DNA of 64,000 nt from Spirosoma agri (GTDB taxonomy: Bacteria > Bacteroidota > Bacteroidia > Cytophagales > Spirosomataceae): positions 682,001-746,000 of the forward strand of contig NZ_JAAGNZ010000001.1 in NCBI RefSeq assembly GCF_010747415.1, in the 5' to 3' direction. Each line of letters begins with the position of its first letter. Positions within the stretch are counted from its first letter, which is position 1. Under the pieces are notes generated by a model. It was not told the origin of the DNA, ran no database searches, and was given only the letters and a program-made list of their open reading frames with translations. Below are positions 9,243-17,900 of the stretch, one piece after another. The position numbers and the translations under genes were made by a program.

Positions 9243-9710
9243 CTACTTTGTATAGATAAACTGATACTTAAACGGAACAGATTGTACTGGACTAGTTGCT
9301 GTAGCTCGCAGTGAGTCTGTAGCCGATGTAACTGACGAAAGCAACTGTACAGGGTCCTGTGTAGTATCTACTGTATATGTTTCGTTGCTACCATCATCAA
9401 ATGTTAACTGTAAGGTGTTGTTCGTAAAATCCCAAGTGCCTTTAGAATCCGATATCTGGACGCCATTACTATAAGTTTCTGTGAAAGATTTATCATTTTT
9501 TATAGAAAAGACGTCTGAAAGGTTATAAGTGCTGGAAACTCGATCTCCATTCAATGATGTAAAAGGTGATGGGTATCCGCTAAACCGAATTCGGCTTAGA
9601 TTCCATTTTCCTACAACCACTGGATCTGGTGCTGGATCACTGCTTTTGCTACAGGAACTTAAACCGGCGAGAGAAACGGCCAGACAGAATAAATAGATGT
9701 AAAGTTTCAT
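9243..9710 (-). CDS. Lipocalin-like lipoprotein, unknown function
   Basis: Small predicted outer-membrane or periplasmic lipoprotein. I choose ATG 9710 because it opens a clean lipoprotein signal, MKLYIYLFCLAVSLAGLSSC, with acylated Cys at the end; the upstream in-frame start at 9749 would bury it. The mature part has the pattern of lipocalin-like Bacteroidetes proteins: VVGKWNLSRIRF near the start, a middle strand SFTETYSNG, then GTWDFTNNTLQLTFDDGS. Its ligand is unknown. Base composition is clearly more A+T rich than the neighbouring genes, which could mean a recent arrival or relaxed selection. It is a single gene ended by the hairpin at 9182-9237. Confidence 0.75.
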   Translation of the reverse strand: MKLYIYLFCLAVSLAGLSSCSKSSDPAPDPVVVGKWNLSRIRFSGYPSPFTSLNGDRVSSTYNLSDVFSIKNDKSFTETYSNGVQISDSKGTWDFTNNTLQLTFDDGSNETYTVDTTQDPVQLLSSVTSATDSLRATATSPVQSVPFKYQFIYTK

Positions 9711-9874
9711 GGGAAATTGAATGTTTGGAATCAGAGCAACACTGGACAAGTGCGCGAAAACTACGAAAAAGAATAGACTATTACGTACAGTACGCTCAAA
9801 TACGAATTATTGTTGCGTCAATCCAAGTGAATGATTGTAAAAATTAGTTTACGCTTCCCCTGATGGTTAGCCTG

Positions 9875-11149
9875 TTATCCCGCCAATTTGGTCAGCGCTT
9901 GAACGAACGTGTCTAATTCGGTGGTCGTTGTATACAGATGCGGAGTGACGCGCACGCCACGCACGGCGGGCGAATTGATGGCAACTGTAAAGATCTTGTA
10001 GTTATCGAACAGGAGCTTCGCCAGTTCAGCGGGTTTTTTCTGAGCGATACCCACGTTGGCGATGGCACAAGAACGGGCGGGGACTTCGGGCGTGTTCAGA
10101 ACAATATTGGGGCGGTGCCGCACCCGATCGGTCCAGTAGCGTTGCAGATAGCGAAGACGGGCCTCTTTGCGCTCGATCCCAATGCCTTCGTGAAACTGAA
10201 TGGCGTCCTGAATGGCCAGATCTGTGGCAACCGGGTGCGTTCCGGTATGATTCAGTTTTCGGATATCGTCATCGGCCACACTGCTATCAGCAAACAACGG
10301 CCAGAGTCCGGCAATTTTATCTTTACGCACGTACAGGATACCCGCGCCCAGGGGTGCGCCGAGCCACTTGTGTAGACTGCTGGCGTAATAATCGCAACCG
10401 CCAAGATCAGGCAGGGCGAAATTCAGCTGTCCGAACGCGTGTGCGCCATCGACCATTACCTCGACGTTGTGCTTATGGGCCATCTCCACGATCTGGCGAA
10501 TCGGCATGATCTGACCCGTGATGTTGACCATGTGGCAAACCATCAGCAGCCGTGTTTTGGGCGTAATCGCTTTCTCATATAGGCTGACAAGTTCCGCGTC
10601 GGACTGCGGATGATTCGGCAGAGATACTACCCGGTTGACGGTGCCGTGTCGCCGGGACTGAAGGCGAAACATATCGAGCATAGCGCCGTAATCCTGTTCG
10701 GCCATCACGGCTTCGTCACCGGCTTTCCAGTCGATGCCCGCAATGACCGTATCCAGCGATTCGGTGGTATTTCGGGTAATGATCAGCTCGTCGGCCGAAC
10801 AGCCCAGCAGGTTAGCCAACTGCGTTTTCGCTACTCGCTTGTCATCGAACTGGCGCGTTCGCATGTAGTAGGACGACACGGCGTTTACCTGTTGAATATG
10901 CTGTAGGTACTTGTCCAGTACGGGTTTGGCCGCCAGCGAATAGTAGCCATTTTCGAGCTGGATGAACTCTGTCGTGACCGGAAACGCCGTTCGGATCTGA
11001 CCCCAGAATTCCTCCTGTTGGGCCAGCGTAGTGGCCGGAACATGGGCTACCGACGCCAGGAGTTCCGTCAGATTCGGGCCGTTCACTGTCGCCAGGCTCG
11101 TTGCTCCAACGACACTCTTCAGAAATTGACGCTTCGATAACGTGGACAT
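9875..11149 (-). CDS. Exported class V PLP aminotransferase (isopenicillin-N-epimerase-like)
   Basis: Fold-type I PLP enzyme of 424 residues. Asp234 and His237 are in VMVDGAHAFGQ, and the PLP Lys261 is in YASSLHKWLGAPLGAG; LIITRNTTESLDTVI near 123 is the phosphate-binding region. These are signs of the NifS/isopenicillin-N-epimerase group. The N-terminus MSTLSKRQFLKSVVGAT resembles a Tat-type leader with KR in place of RR, so export as a folded enzyme is plausible but less certain than for the two genes at 2798-5633. Reaction unknown: racemase, epimerase, lyase and aminotransferase activities all occur in the family. The next gene on the strand is a PIN toxin, probably unrelated. Confidence 0.88.
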   Translation of the reverse strand: MSTLSKRQFLKSVVGATSLATVNGPNLTELLASVAHVPATTLAQQEEFWGQIRTAFPVTTEFIQLENGYYSLAAKPVLDKYLQHIQQVNAVSSYYMRTRQFDDKRVAKTQLANLLGCSADELIITRNTTESLDTVIAGIDWKAGDEAVMAEQDYGAMLDMFRLQSRRHGTVNRVVSLPNHPQSDAELVSLYEKAITPKTRLLMVCHMVNITGQIMPIRQIVEMAHKHNVEVMVDGAHAFGQLNFALPDLGGCDYYASSLHKWLGAPLGAGILYVRKDKIAGLWPLFADSSVADDDIRKLNHTGTHPVATDLAIQDAIQFHEGIGIERKEARLRYLQRYWTDRVRHRPNIVLNTPEVPARSCAIANVGIAQKKPAELAKLLFDNYKIFTVAINSPAVRGVRVTPHLYTTTTELDTFVQALTKLAG

Positions 11150-11184
11150 AACTGATCAATAATAGGCTACGTGGGGAACGATTG

Positions 11185-11595
11185 CTACTGCGATATACGA
11201 TCTAAAAACACCTGTAAGCGTATGATTTGAATACCTCGATATGGACTGAGCGCGAGCAAATCAATTTTATTGCCGGTGATAAGGTATTCCGCCTGCGCGT
11301 CGATCGCTAATGACAGAAGGTAATTATCATCGGGATCAGGGCTGTCTGTAACGACAGTGGTAGGCTCAATCAGGGTAAGTCGTGCCTGAATCGCTTTCAG
11401 AAAAAGAGCAATTTCGTCGGCAGTGACGTACTTTCGGAATTTATCCCGATGAGCCACTTCCGAAAGTTCAGCCAACAGACTGGCGTCAGCAAACAGCTCA
11501 ATAGTGGGGTTTTCCAAAACGATTTTTAATTTATCGCGGTGTTTTTTGCCGATCAATGCACTGATAAAATCGTTGGTATCGACCACAATTTTCAT
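11185..11595 (-). CDS. PIN-domain toxin of a type II toxin-antitoxin pair
   Basis: 136 residues covering a whole PIN fold: MKIVVDTNDFISALIG holds the first Asp, LLAELSEVA a conserved Glu, SPDPDDNYLLSLAI the acidic pair, and AEYLITGNKIDL the last acidic motif. This is the pattern of the putative toxin-antitoxin system PIN family (TIGR00305-like). Predicted to be a metal-dependent RNase. The start ATG overlaps the stop of the upstream gene as ATGA (11592-11595), showing translational coupling to its likely antitoxin. Confidence 0.88.
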   Translation of the reverse strand: MKIVVDTNDFISALIGKKHRDKLKIVLENPTIELFADASLLAELSEVAHRDKFRKYVTADEIALFLKAIQARLTLIEPTTVVTDSPDPDDNYLLSLAIDAQAEYLITGNKIDLLALSPYRGIQIIRLQVFLDRISQ

Positions 11596-11828
11596 GCTGG
11601 ATCAGTTGGTTGCCCAAGTTGCTTTTCGAGCCGATGCGCCTTGATTTCGGTCATTATTTCATCCTCCGTGATGCCGGGTTCGGTTTGAGGCAATTGGCTA
11701 TCGGCTTTGTTCCACAGATCTACCCAGGCGGGTTGATCCACTTTTAGGGAGATAATGCCCAGGTCAATCAGGTCGTCGATAAGCTTTCGGGCCTTGGCTG
11801 TCTTAATTTCTATAGTGAGCGTTTCCAT
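11592..11828 (-). CDS. Probable antitoxin partner of the PIN toxin
   Basis: 78-residue protein when started at ATG 11828 (METLTIEIKTAKARKLIDDLIDLG); the longer start at 11882 adds an unlikely leader. The first 30 residues look like a short strand followed by a helix, found in small antitoxin-like proteins of Bacteroidota, and the C-terminal half is charged (ITEDEIMTEIKAHRLEKQ) as expected of a toxin-wrapping tail. No named DNA-binding domain is recognised. The identification rests mainly on position: first gene, ATGA overlap with a PIN gene. The pair is flanked by unrelated housekeeping genes, so it may be mobile. Confidence 0.65.
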   Translation of the reverse strand: METLTIEIKTAKARKLIDDLIDLGIISLKVDQPAWVDLWNKADSQLPQTEPGITEDEIMTEIKAHRLEKQLGQPTDPA

Positions 11829-11957
11829 ATTACGTGCAGTGCTTACGTTTCCAAAGCTAACAAATAACCGGGGGCAAGACAAGTGGGTAAACAGGCCGCT
11901 TTGGTAGGTTTAGCCCGCCGATTGTGAGCCAGAAACCCACAACTGTCTTGCAATACG

Positions 11958-13358
11958 TTATCGCAGATTAGGTACGGGCAATACCGGTAAGCTTTCGTTG
12001 CCATCGTCACTAACCGACTGCACGGCGAAGTAATAGTTGTCTTTCGAGTAGGGCAGGGTCATACCAAGCTTGGTCGTAAAGAATTTCTTTTGCCAGAAGG
12101 GCCAGTACGTTTCGCGCATCAGCACATAATAGCCTTTCACCTTGTTGGACTGAGGTGCCTGCCAGTACAGAGCCGTTGAGTTTGTCAGGTTGCGAACATC
12201 AACCGTCACTTTTTGGGGTACGGTCGGCGATTTGGCGAGGTTGGCGAGCGTGGCCAGATTGACCGCCGTATTTTTGCGGAGGTAGTCGAAGTCCATAAAC
12301 TTCGGGTAGTCGCCGTACTCAATGCCGTTCTCCGTTCGCAGGTCCTGGTGCTGGTGTTCGTAATTTTCGTTCATCTCCGTCAGGCGAACGGCGGCAATGC
12401 CCCGCTGCACGTAGGGCGTGTGATCACCACCGCGCAGGTAACGGTCGTTGCGATACACCAGGACTACTTCCAGATTCTCGACGTAGCGTTCGCCCACTTC
12501 TTTCAGGTAGCGGGCCAGGGTGCGGGCTTTGCCGTCGTTTTCGTTGCCAAACTGCCGGATTTGCCCAATGCGACCCGTTGTATCCTTCAGCAAGTTTCCG
12601 GGCAGTCCTTCACTGAATACCCGAAGCCGCGTATTGTCTATGATGCGAAGATCGCCCGGCGCGGACCCGCTGCTGTTGTTGCTACCCATAATGTCGTTAT
12701 TGAGGACACCCTCTACGTTCCATTTCTCCTTGATGGCCCGCTCCGACAGGTGTTCGGCCCCGAGTAGCCCCTGTTCTTCGCCCGTCAGCGTAACGAAAAT
12801 AACCGTGGCCGGAAACGATGCTTTGCTCATTACACGGCAAAGCTCGATCACCGCAGCCGTACCCGATCCGTCGTCATTAGCACCCGGCGCATCAGATTCG
12901 CGGTTCATGACGTTCGTGACGCGGCTGTCCATGTGGCCCTGAACAATAAAAATGCGGTCGTCGGTGGGGTCGGTGCCTTTGAGCGTTGCCATCACGTTGC
13001 CCATGTTCGCGGGCTTGTCAACGCGTCGGCCATCGGGCTGCAGCGTCCAGGTATCGAGTGTAGCGGTCAACCGGCCACCCGACTGTTTGGCGTATTGATT
13101 GAATTTGCCCAGAATCCATTGACGGGCGGCCCCGAGTCCTTTTTTTGCTGGTTGATCGGTGGCGTTGGCCGGAACGCTGAGGGTATGACGCGTACCGAAA
13201 CTGACCAGACCGTTGACGTGTGCCCGCAGACTATCGGCCGACACCTGACTGACCAGATCAGCAATTTGTGGATCACGATTTATGATGGACTGGGCCTGTA
13301 TTAGGGGAGAAGAAAGAACGGATAGGAGGAAAAGAGGAGGGATCGACTTTATTCGCAT
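11958..13358 (-). CDS. M28 family zinc aminopeptidase, secreted
   Basis: Secreted metallopeptidase of 466 residues from ATG 13358 (MRIKSIPPLFLLSVLSS... ending IQAQ). The longer start at 13400 is rejected since it lies inside the terminator hairpin at 13393-13419. Metal ligands of the co-catalytic zinc site are visible: His in QGHMDSR, the bridging Asp in APGANDDGSG, Glu-Glu in TGEEQGLLGAEH, Asp in NNDIMG, and a final His near GGDHTPYVQRG. A C-terminal 90-residue domain (VTVDVRNLTNSTALYWQAP to AVQSVSDDGNES) looks like a fibronectin type III fold, often used for substrate or surface contact. Likely releases N-terminal amino acids from peptides. Confidence 0.92.
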   Translation of the reverse strand: MRIKSIPPLFLLSVLSSPLIQAQSIINRDPQIADLVSQVSADSLRAHVNGLVSFGTRHTLSVPANATDQPAKKGLGAARQWILGKFNQYAKQSGGRLTATLDTWTLQPDGRRVDKPANMGNVMATLKGTDPTDDRIFIVQGHMDSRVTNVMNRESDAPGANDDGSGTAAVIELCRVMSKASFPATVIFVTLTGEEQGLLGAEHLSERAIKEKWNVEGVLNNDIMGSNNSSGSAPGDLRIIDNTRLRVFSEGLPGNLLKDTTGRIGQIRQFGNENDGKARTLARYLKEVGERYVENLEVVLVYRNDRYLRGGDHTPYVQRGIAAVRLTEMNENYEHQHQDLRTENGIEYGDYPKFMDFDYLRKNTAVNLATLANLAKSPTVPQKVTVDVRNLTNSTALYWQAPQSNKVKGYYVLMRETYWPFWQKKFFTTKLGMTLPYSKDNYYFAVQSVSDDGNESLPVLPVPNLR

Positions 13359-13392
13359 GAGTTTTATGATTGAGTGGGCGAAGCTAACAAAA

Positions 13393-13419
13393 AAGCGCAA
13401 ACCAGCCTAGTTTGCGCTT
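13393..13419 (-). terminator. Hairpin terminator after the HD-PycTM gene
   Basis: Ten-bp perfect arms (13393-13402 and 13410-13419), 7-base loop, followed on the minus strand by six T residues. It lies about 70 bases past the stop of the HD-PycTM gene and in front of the M28 gene, and helps to fix the M28 start at 13358. Confidence 0.85.
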
Positions 13420-13491
13420 CTATGAGGGGAAATTGCCAATTAATAAGCGGATAAATGACAATTATCCGAAATAAATGAATAGTGTTGATGG

Positions 13492-14769
13492 CTAGCGGCT
13501 CATGTAGGCGGCAACACCGAACGCCAGTACGGATACGATCAGGCCGAACATAAACACCGAATACGACCAGCGCAGGAGTTTGTATTTTTTGCCCAGCACT
13601 TTGCCCAGAAAGTAGATGTCGCGGATCATGCTCGAATACAGAAAATCCGAATCATCCATCATCCGGCGCATGCCCCATTCATAATCCGGGAGGTCCATCC
13701 GGTAGAAGTTACCGAAAAAGAGCAGGTTGGCGGTCTTGTTTTCAATGTCTTCTCGGCTAAATACACCGTTCGTCACGTTCGGGCGAGTAGCCAGCACGGC
13801 CAGTACGGTAGCGACTACGCTCGTGATGGTGAACATAATGGTCGGGATCGTCAGCGCGGGCCAGTCCTCCAGTTTTCGGATCAGAATGCTCAACACCAGC
13901 GAAATAACGATGGTATTGATCGAAATCATGATATTGGCTTTGGTATCGGCCATGGCACTCAGCTGGAAGTGATTCTGCGACGTTAGCCGAAACATCGTCT
14001 CGACACCGCGACCGCGCTCCTGTTTCTTTGCTTTAGGCGAGGCTTCGGCGGTTGGTGGGTCGAGCAGGTGATCCAGGCGTTCGGCCTGGTTTTCTGGCTT
14101 GTCTTTTTTAGCGTCTTTGGTGAATTTCTCCTTCTGTTCAGCCTTTATTTCGTCGTCGCTATCATCACCGTCGTTGGCAATCTGCTGGCGAAGAATGTCC
14201 AGATTGGCCGCCTGACGGGGAGCCAGCACGGTTTTGCCGTAGTGGCTGAAGTACTGGTGGTTTTCCAGAAAGCCCGCCGTTTTTTTGCGCCATTTTTTCT
14301 TGCTGATCTTCGTACCCGTCCGTTTTAGCTCCTGCCGCAATTGCTCGCTGCGTTCCAGAAAATCGGGTGTCGACAAATGCCCTAAATCGGCGTCGCAAAG
14401 GATCTCGGCCAGGGGGTTTCCCTTCGGCGATTGCGGCATCTTCGTGGCTTCGATGCAGGCCACGACGGCCTCGATGCGCTTGGACGGCATGCCGTGCTCC
14501 CTCAAAAAAGGACGGGCGTGATCGACGCTGTTATCTTCGTGGTTATCACAGCCATTAATGTAGCCCGTGTCGTGTAGCCAGGCGGCAATCAATACCGTTT
14601 CGCGATCCGTATCCGATAAGCCCTCCTGATCGGCAATCTCGGTGGCAAACGATACGACGGCCTGCGTATGGCTCAGGTTATGGTAGGTGTACTCTAATGC
14701 AAGCTGCTTGAGCAACGTTTCAGCGTAAACACGGGTTTGATGAAGCAGCGTGGTTTCCTGAGCGATCAT
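13492..14769 (-). CDS. HD phosphohydrolase fused to Pycsar-effector-type (PycTM) membrane domain
   Basis: 425 residues from ATG 14769 (MIAQETTLLHQTR); the in-frame start at 14814 adds an unconvincing leader. Residues 25-190 are an HD phosphohydrolase: YHNLSHT with a metal His, WLHDTGY with the His66-Asp67 pair, and CDADLGHL with a later Asp. Residues 195-245 are a charged, probably disordered linker. Residues 246-425 match the PycTM (DUF5706) domain: RLTSQNHFQLSAMADTKANIMISIN, two transmembrane helices about 267-290 and 300-318, a cytosolic stretch with the ENKTANLLFFGNFYRM pattern, and a last helix near 400-420. PycTM proteins are membrane-damaging effectors that sense cyclic pyrimidine nucleotides. 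No canonical PycC cyclase is adjacent. Upstream is the divergent phosphoesterase gene. Confidence 0.82.
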   Translation of the reverse strand: MIAQETTLLHQTRVYAETLLKQLALEYTYHNLSHTQAVVSFATEIADQEGLSDTDRETVLIAAWLHDTGYINGCDNHEDNSVDHARPFLREHGMPSKRIEAVVACIEATKMPQSPKGNPLAEILCDADLGHLSTPDFLERSEQLRQELKRTGTKISKKKWRKKTAGFLENHQYFSHYGKTVLAPRQAANLDILRQQIANDGDDSDDEIKAEQKEKFTKDAKKDKPENQAERLDHLLDPPTAEASPKAKKQERGRGVETMFRLTSQNHFQLSAMADTKANIMISINTIVISLVLSILIRKLEDWPALTIPTIMFTITSVVATVLAVLATRPNVTNGVFSREDIENKTANLLFFGNFYRMDLPDYEWGMRRMMDDSDFLYSSMIRDIYFLGKVLGKKYKLLRWSYSVFMFGLIVSVLAFGVAAYMSR

Positions 14770-14971
14770 ACGGTTTGTTTGACTATACTTGCCGGTAAGC
14801 ACCAAAGTAACCAATAAAACACGGATTCCGTTACCGGTGCTCGGTTAATTTTGCTCAGCTGTATCGGCCTGACCAGCACCCGGTTGTTCCAAAAATTGGT
14901 TGACTAATTGGATCGAAATCGCACTTGGATTCGACGATTATAGTTATGGAGCAGACAAATTTCCTCGCTGC

Positions 14972-17900
14972 ATGAAGTTTTTTTACATATTGATTTCGCT
15001 GTTGACCATCGGAACACCCGTTTGGGCACAAACAACGTACAGCCTCTTTTTACTCGGCGATGCCGGAGCACCTACGCCCGATGGTCGTGATCCTATACTG
15101 AACACGCTTCGGGCTCAGCTACAAAATGCTGGTCCGAACAGTTCGCTGATTTTGCTGGGTGATAATATCTATCAGTTTGGTATGCCCGACGCCGATCATC
15201 CGGATCGCGCTGATGCTGAACGACGTATCCGCGAACAGCTCGACATGAAGGCGGCATTTGGTGGCCGAATTTTTGCCATTCCGGGTAACCACGACTGGGA
15301 CAAAAGCGGAAAAGAAGGGTGGCAGCGGATTAAAAACCAGCAGGCATTCGTCCGGCAATACATGGGGCGTGATGATGTGTTTTACCCAAACGATGGGTGT
15401 CCGGGTCCGGTAGAAGTACGATTGTCCGATTCGCTCACGCTGGTGTTGATGGATACCCAATATTGGTTGCATCCGTGGGATAAGCCGGGTGCCGATTCCG
15501 ATTGTGGCGCGAAGACCCTACCGGAATTTCTGACCCAACTCGATGATATTCTCTACCGAAACCGGCATCGGCAAGTGGTCGTTGCCGGGCACCACCCGAT
15601 GTACAGTCATGGGGAGCACGGCGGACATTATACGCTAAAAGACCACCTGTTTCCGCTGACCAACATTCGTAAGTGGCTGTACGTGCCGCTACCCGTCCTT
15701 GGGTCGATCTATCCCGTTTATCGATCGGTATTCGGGAGCTTGCAGGACCTGCCAAATCCTGTCTATCGGGAACTACGCAATGGCATGGTGGCCGTCTTCA
15801 AAAAATACCGAAACCTGATCTACACCAACGGGCATGATCACAACATGCAGTTGATTCGGCGCGATAGCCTGAATTACCTGACCAGCGGCAGTGGTTCCAA
15901 ACACGAGTCGGTTGGCAAGCCCAGGGAGTCACTGTTCGCGGCCGAAAAGCGAGGGTTTGCCCGGCTCGATCTGGGGCGTGATAACCAGATGACCATTTCA
16001 TTTTTTGCGCCCAGTGAGCAGAAGGTAACTGGCGAATTACTCTACCAAACCGTTATTCAGCTCCACCCCGACGCGGCTCCGAACAGGACCGGACGCATTC
16101 AGAAACAGCCGGACAGTGTACGGGTCGTGCCGGGTGCCGGGTATGCCGCCGGAGCGGGCAAACGGTTCTTTTTCGGTAGGAATTATCGCGATGTCTGGAC
16201 GAGCCCACTGACGGTTCCTGTGCTGAATTTGCGGAAAGAAGGGTTGGTGGCTACGGAGCGCGGGGGAGGGATGCAAACGCTGTCGTTGCGGCTGGTTGAC
16301 CGGAAAAAGCACGAATTCGCAATCCGTTCGATCGAGAAATTTCCGGAAAAGGCGATTCCGGCTGAACTCCGAAGTGGTTTGGCGAAAGATATCGTACAGG
16401 ATCAGATTTCAGCCTCGCATCCGTTTGCGGCACTGGCCGTAGCTCCCCTGGCCGAGGCTGCCGGTGTTTACCATGCCAACCCGAACGTGGTGGTCACGCC
16501 CGACGATTCGACGCTGCGCGATTACCAACATCTATTCGCCAACACGCTGATGCTCATTGAAGAACGGCCCGATGGTGACTACAAAGGAACGGGTCTGTTC
16601 GGCAACACGACAAAGCTGTACAGTACGCCCAAACTGGTTGATAAATTACAGGACGACAATGACAACCGGGTCGATCAACAGGCAGTGTTGCGGGCGCGGC
16701 TGTTCGATATGCTGATTGGCGACTGGGACCGTCACGATGATCAATGGCGGTGGGCGAGTTTCAAATCGGGGAAAGGCTTGGTGTTCAAGCCCGTACCACG
16801 CGACCGCGACCAGGCTTTTTTCGTTAATGAAGGCGTCTTGCCCCGCATCGTGAGCCGACGCTGGTTGATGCCGAAAATTCAGGGATTCGATTATACGATT
16901 CGGTATGTGCCCGGCTTTAATACGAACGCCCGATTTTTCGACCGCTCGTTTCTGACCGAGCCTAGCCGCGCCGACTGGCTGGCCGTGGCCGATTCTCTTC
17001 AGAAGGTTCTGACTGATCAGGTTATCGATGATGCGTTGCGTCAGTTACCCGAACCATCGCGCCGACTCACCGCCGAAACGATAGCCGCCAAACTACGCCA
17101 GCGTCGCGCCGATCTACCGCGCTATACCGACGAGCAATACCGTTTTCTGGCCAAGGCCGTCGACGTAGTAGGCAGTGATAAAGATGAACTTTTCGATCTG
17201 GTCCGGCGGCCCGATGGCAAAACGGATGTGGTCGTTTACAAGCTCAATAAAGACAAACAGGCGACGCAGCAGCTATACCGACGGCTATTCGATTCGAAAG
17301 AAACGGACGAAATTCGGTTGTATGGACAGGGGGGCGACGATCGGTTCGTGCTTCACGGATCGGCTTCGGATGGTAGTCTGATCCGGATTATTGGGGGCAA
17401 AGGTGAGGACGTAATAACGGATAGTTCATCGGTTCAGGGACTGTCGCGGAAAACGTGGGTATATGACCTGCGTAAGAATACGACTATTACGAGCAGTTCT
17501 GAAACGCGGAGTCGCCTATCCGATGACAAAGCCGTGAACACCTACGATCGGATGGCGTTTCGCTACAACCTCACGATGCCGCTGGTTACGATACAGGCGA
17601 ATCCCGACGATGGCCTTTTTCTGGGTGGTGGTATTCTACGCCGGACGCAGGGCTTCCGAAAAGAAACGTTTGCCCAACAGCACCGCATCATAGCCAGCCA
17701 TGCCTTCGCGACCAACGCGTTTAACTTCCACTACGACGGCACCTTTACCGACCTGGTAGGGAAGGCCGACCTGGTCGTCAATGCCGATATAAAAGCCCCC
17801 AACTTTGTCCAGAATTTCTTCGGAATTGGTAATGAGACCGTATTCAACAAAGAACTGGGCGTCAATTATTACCGGGTGCGGTTCGAGAACTGGGGCTTGA

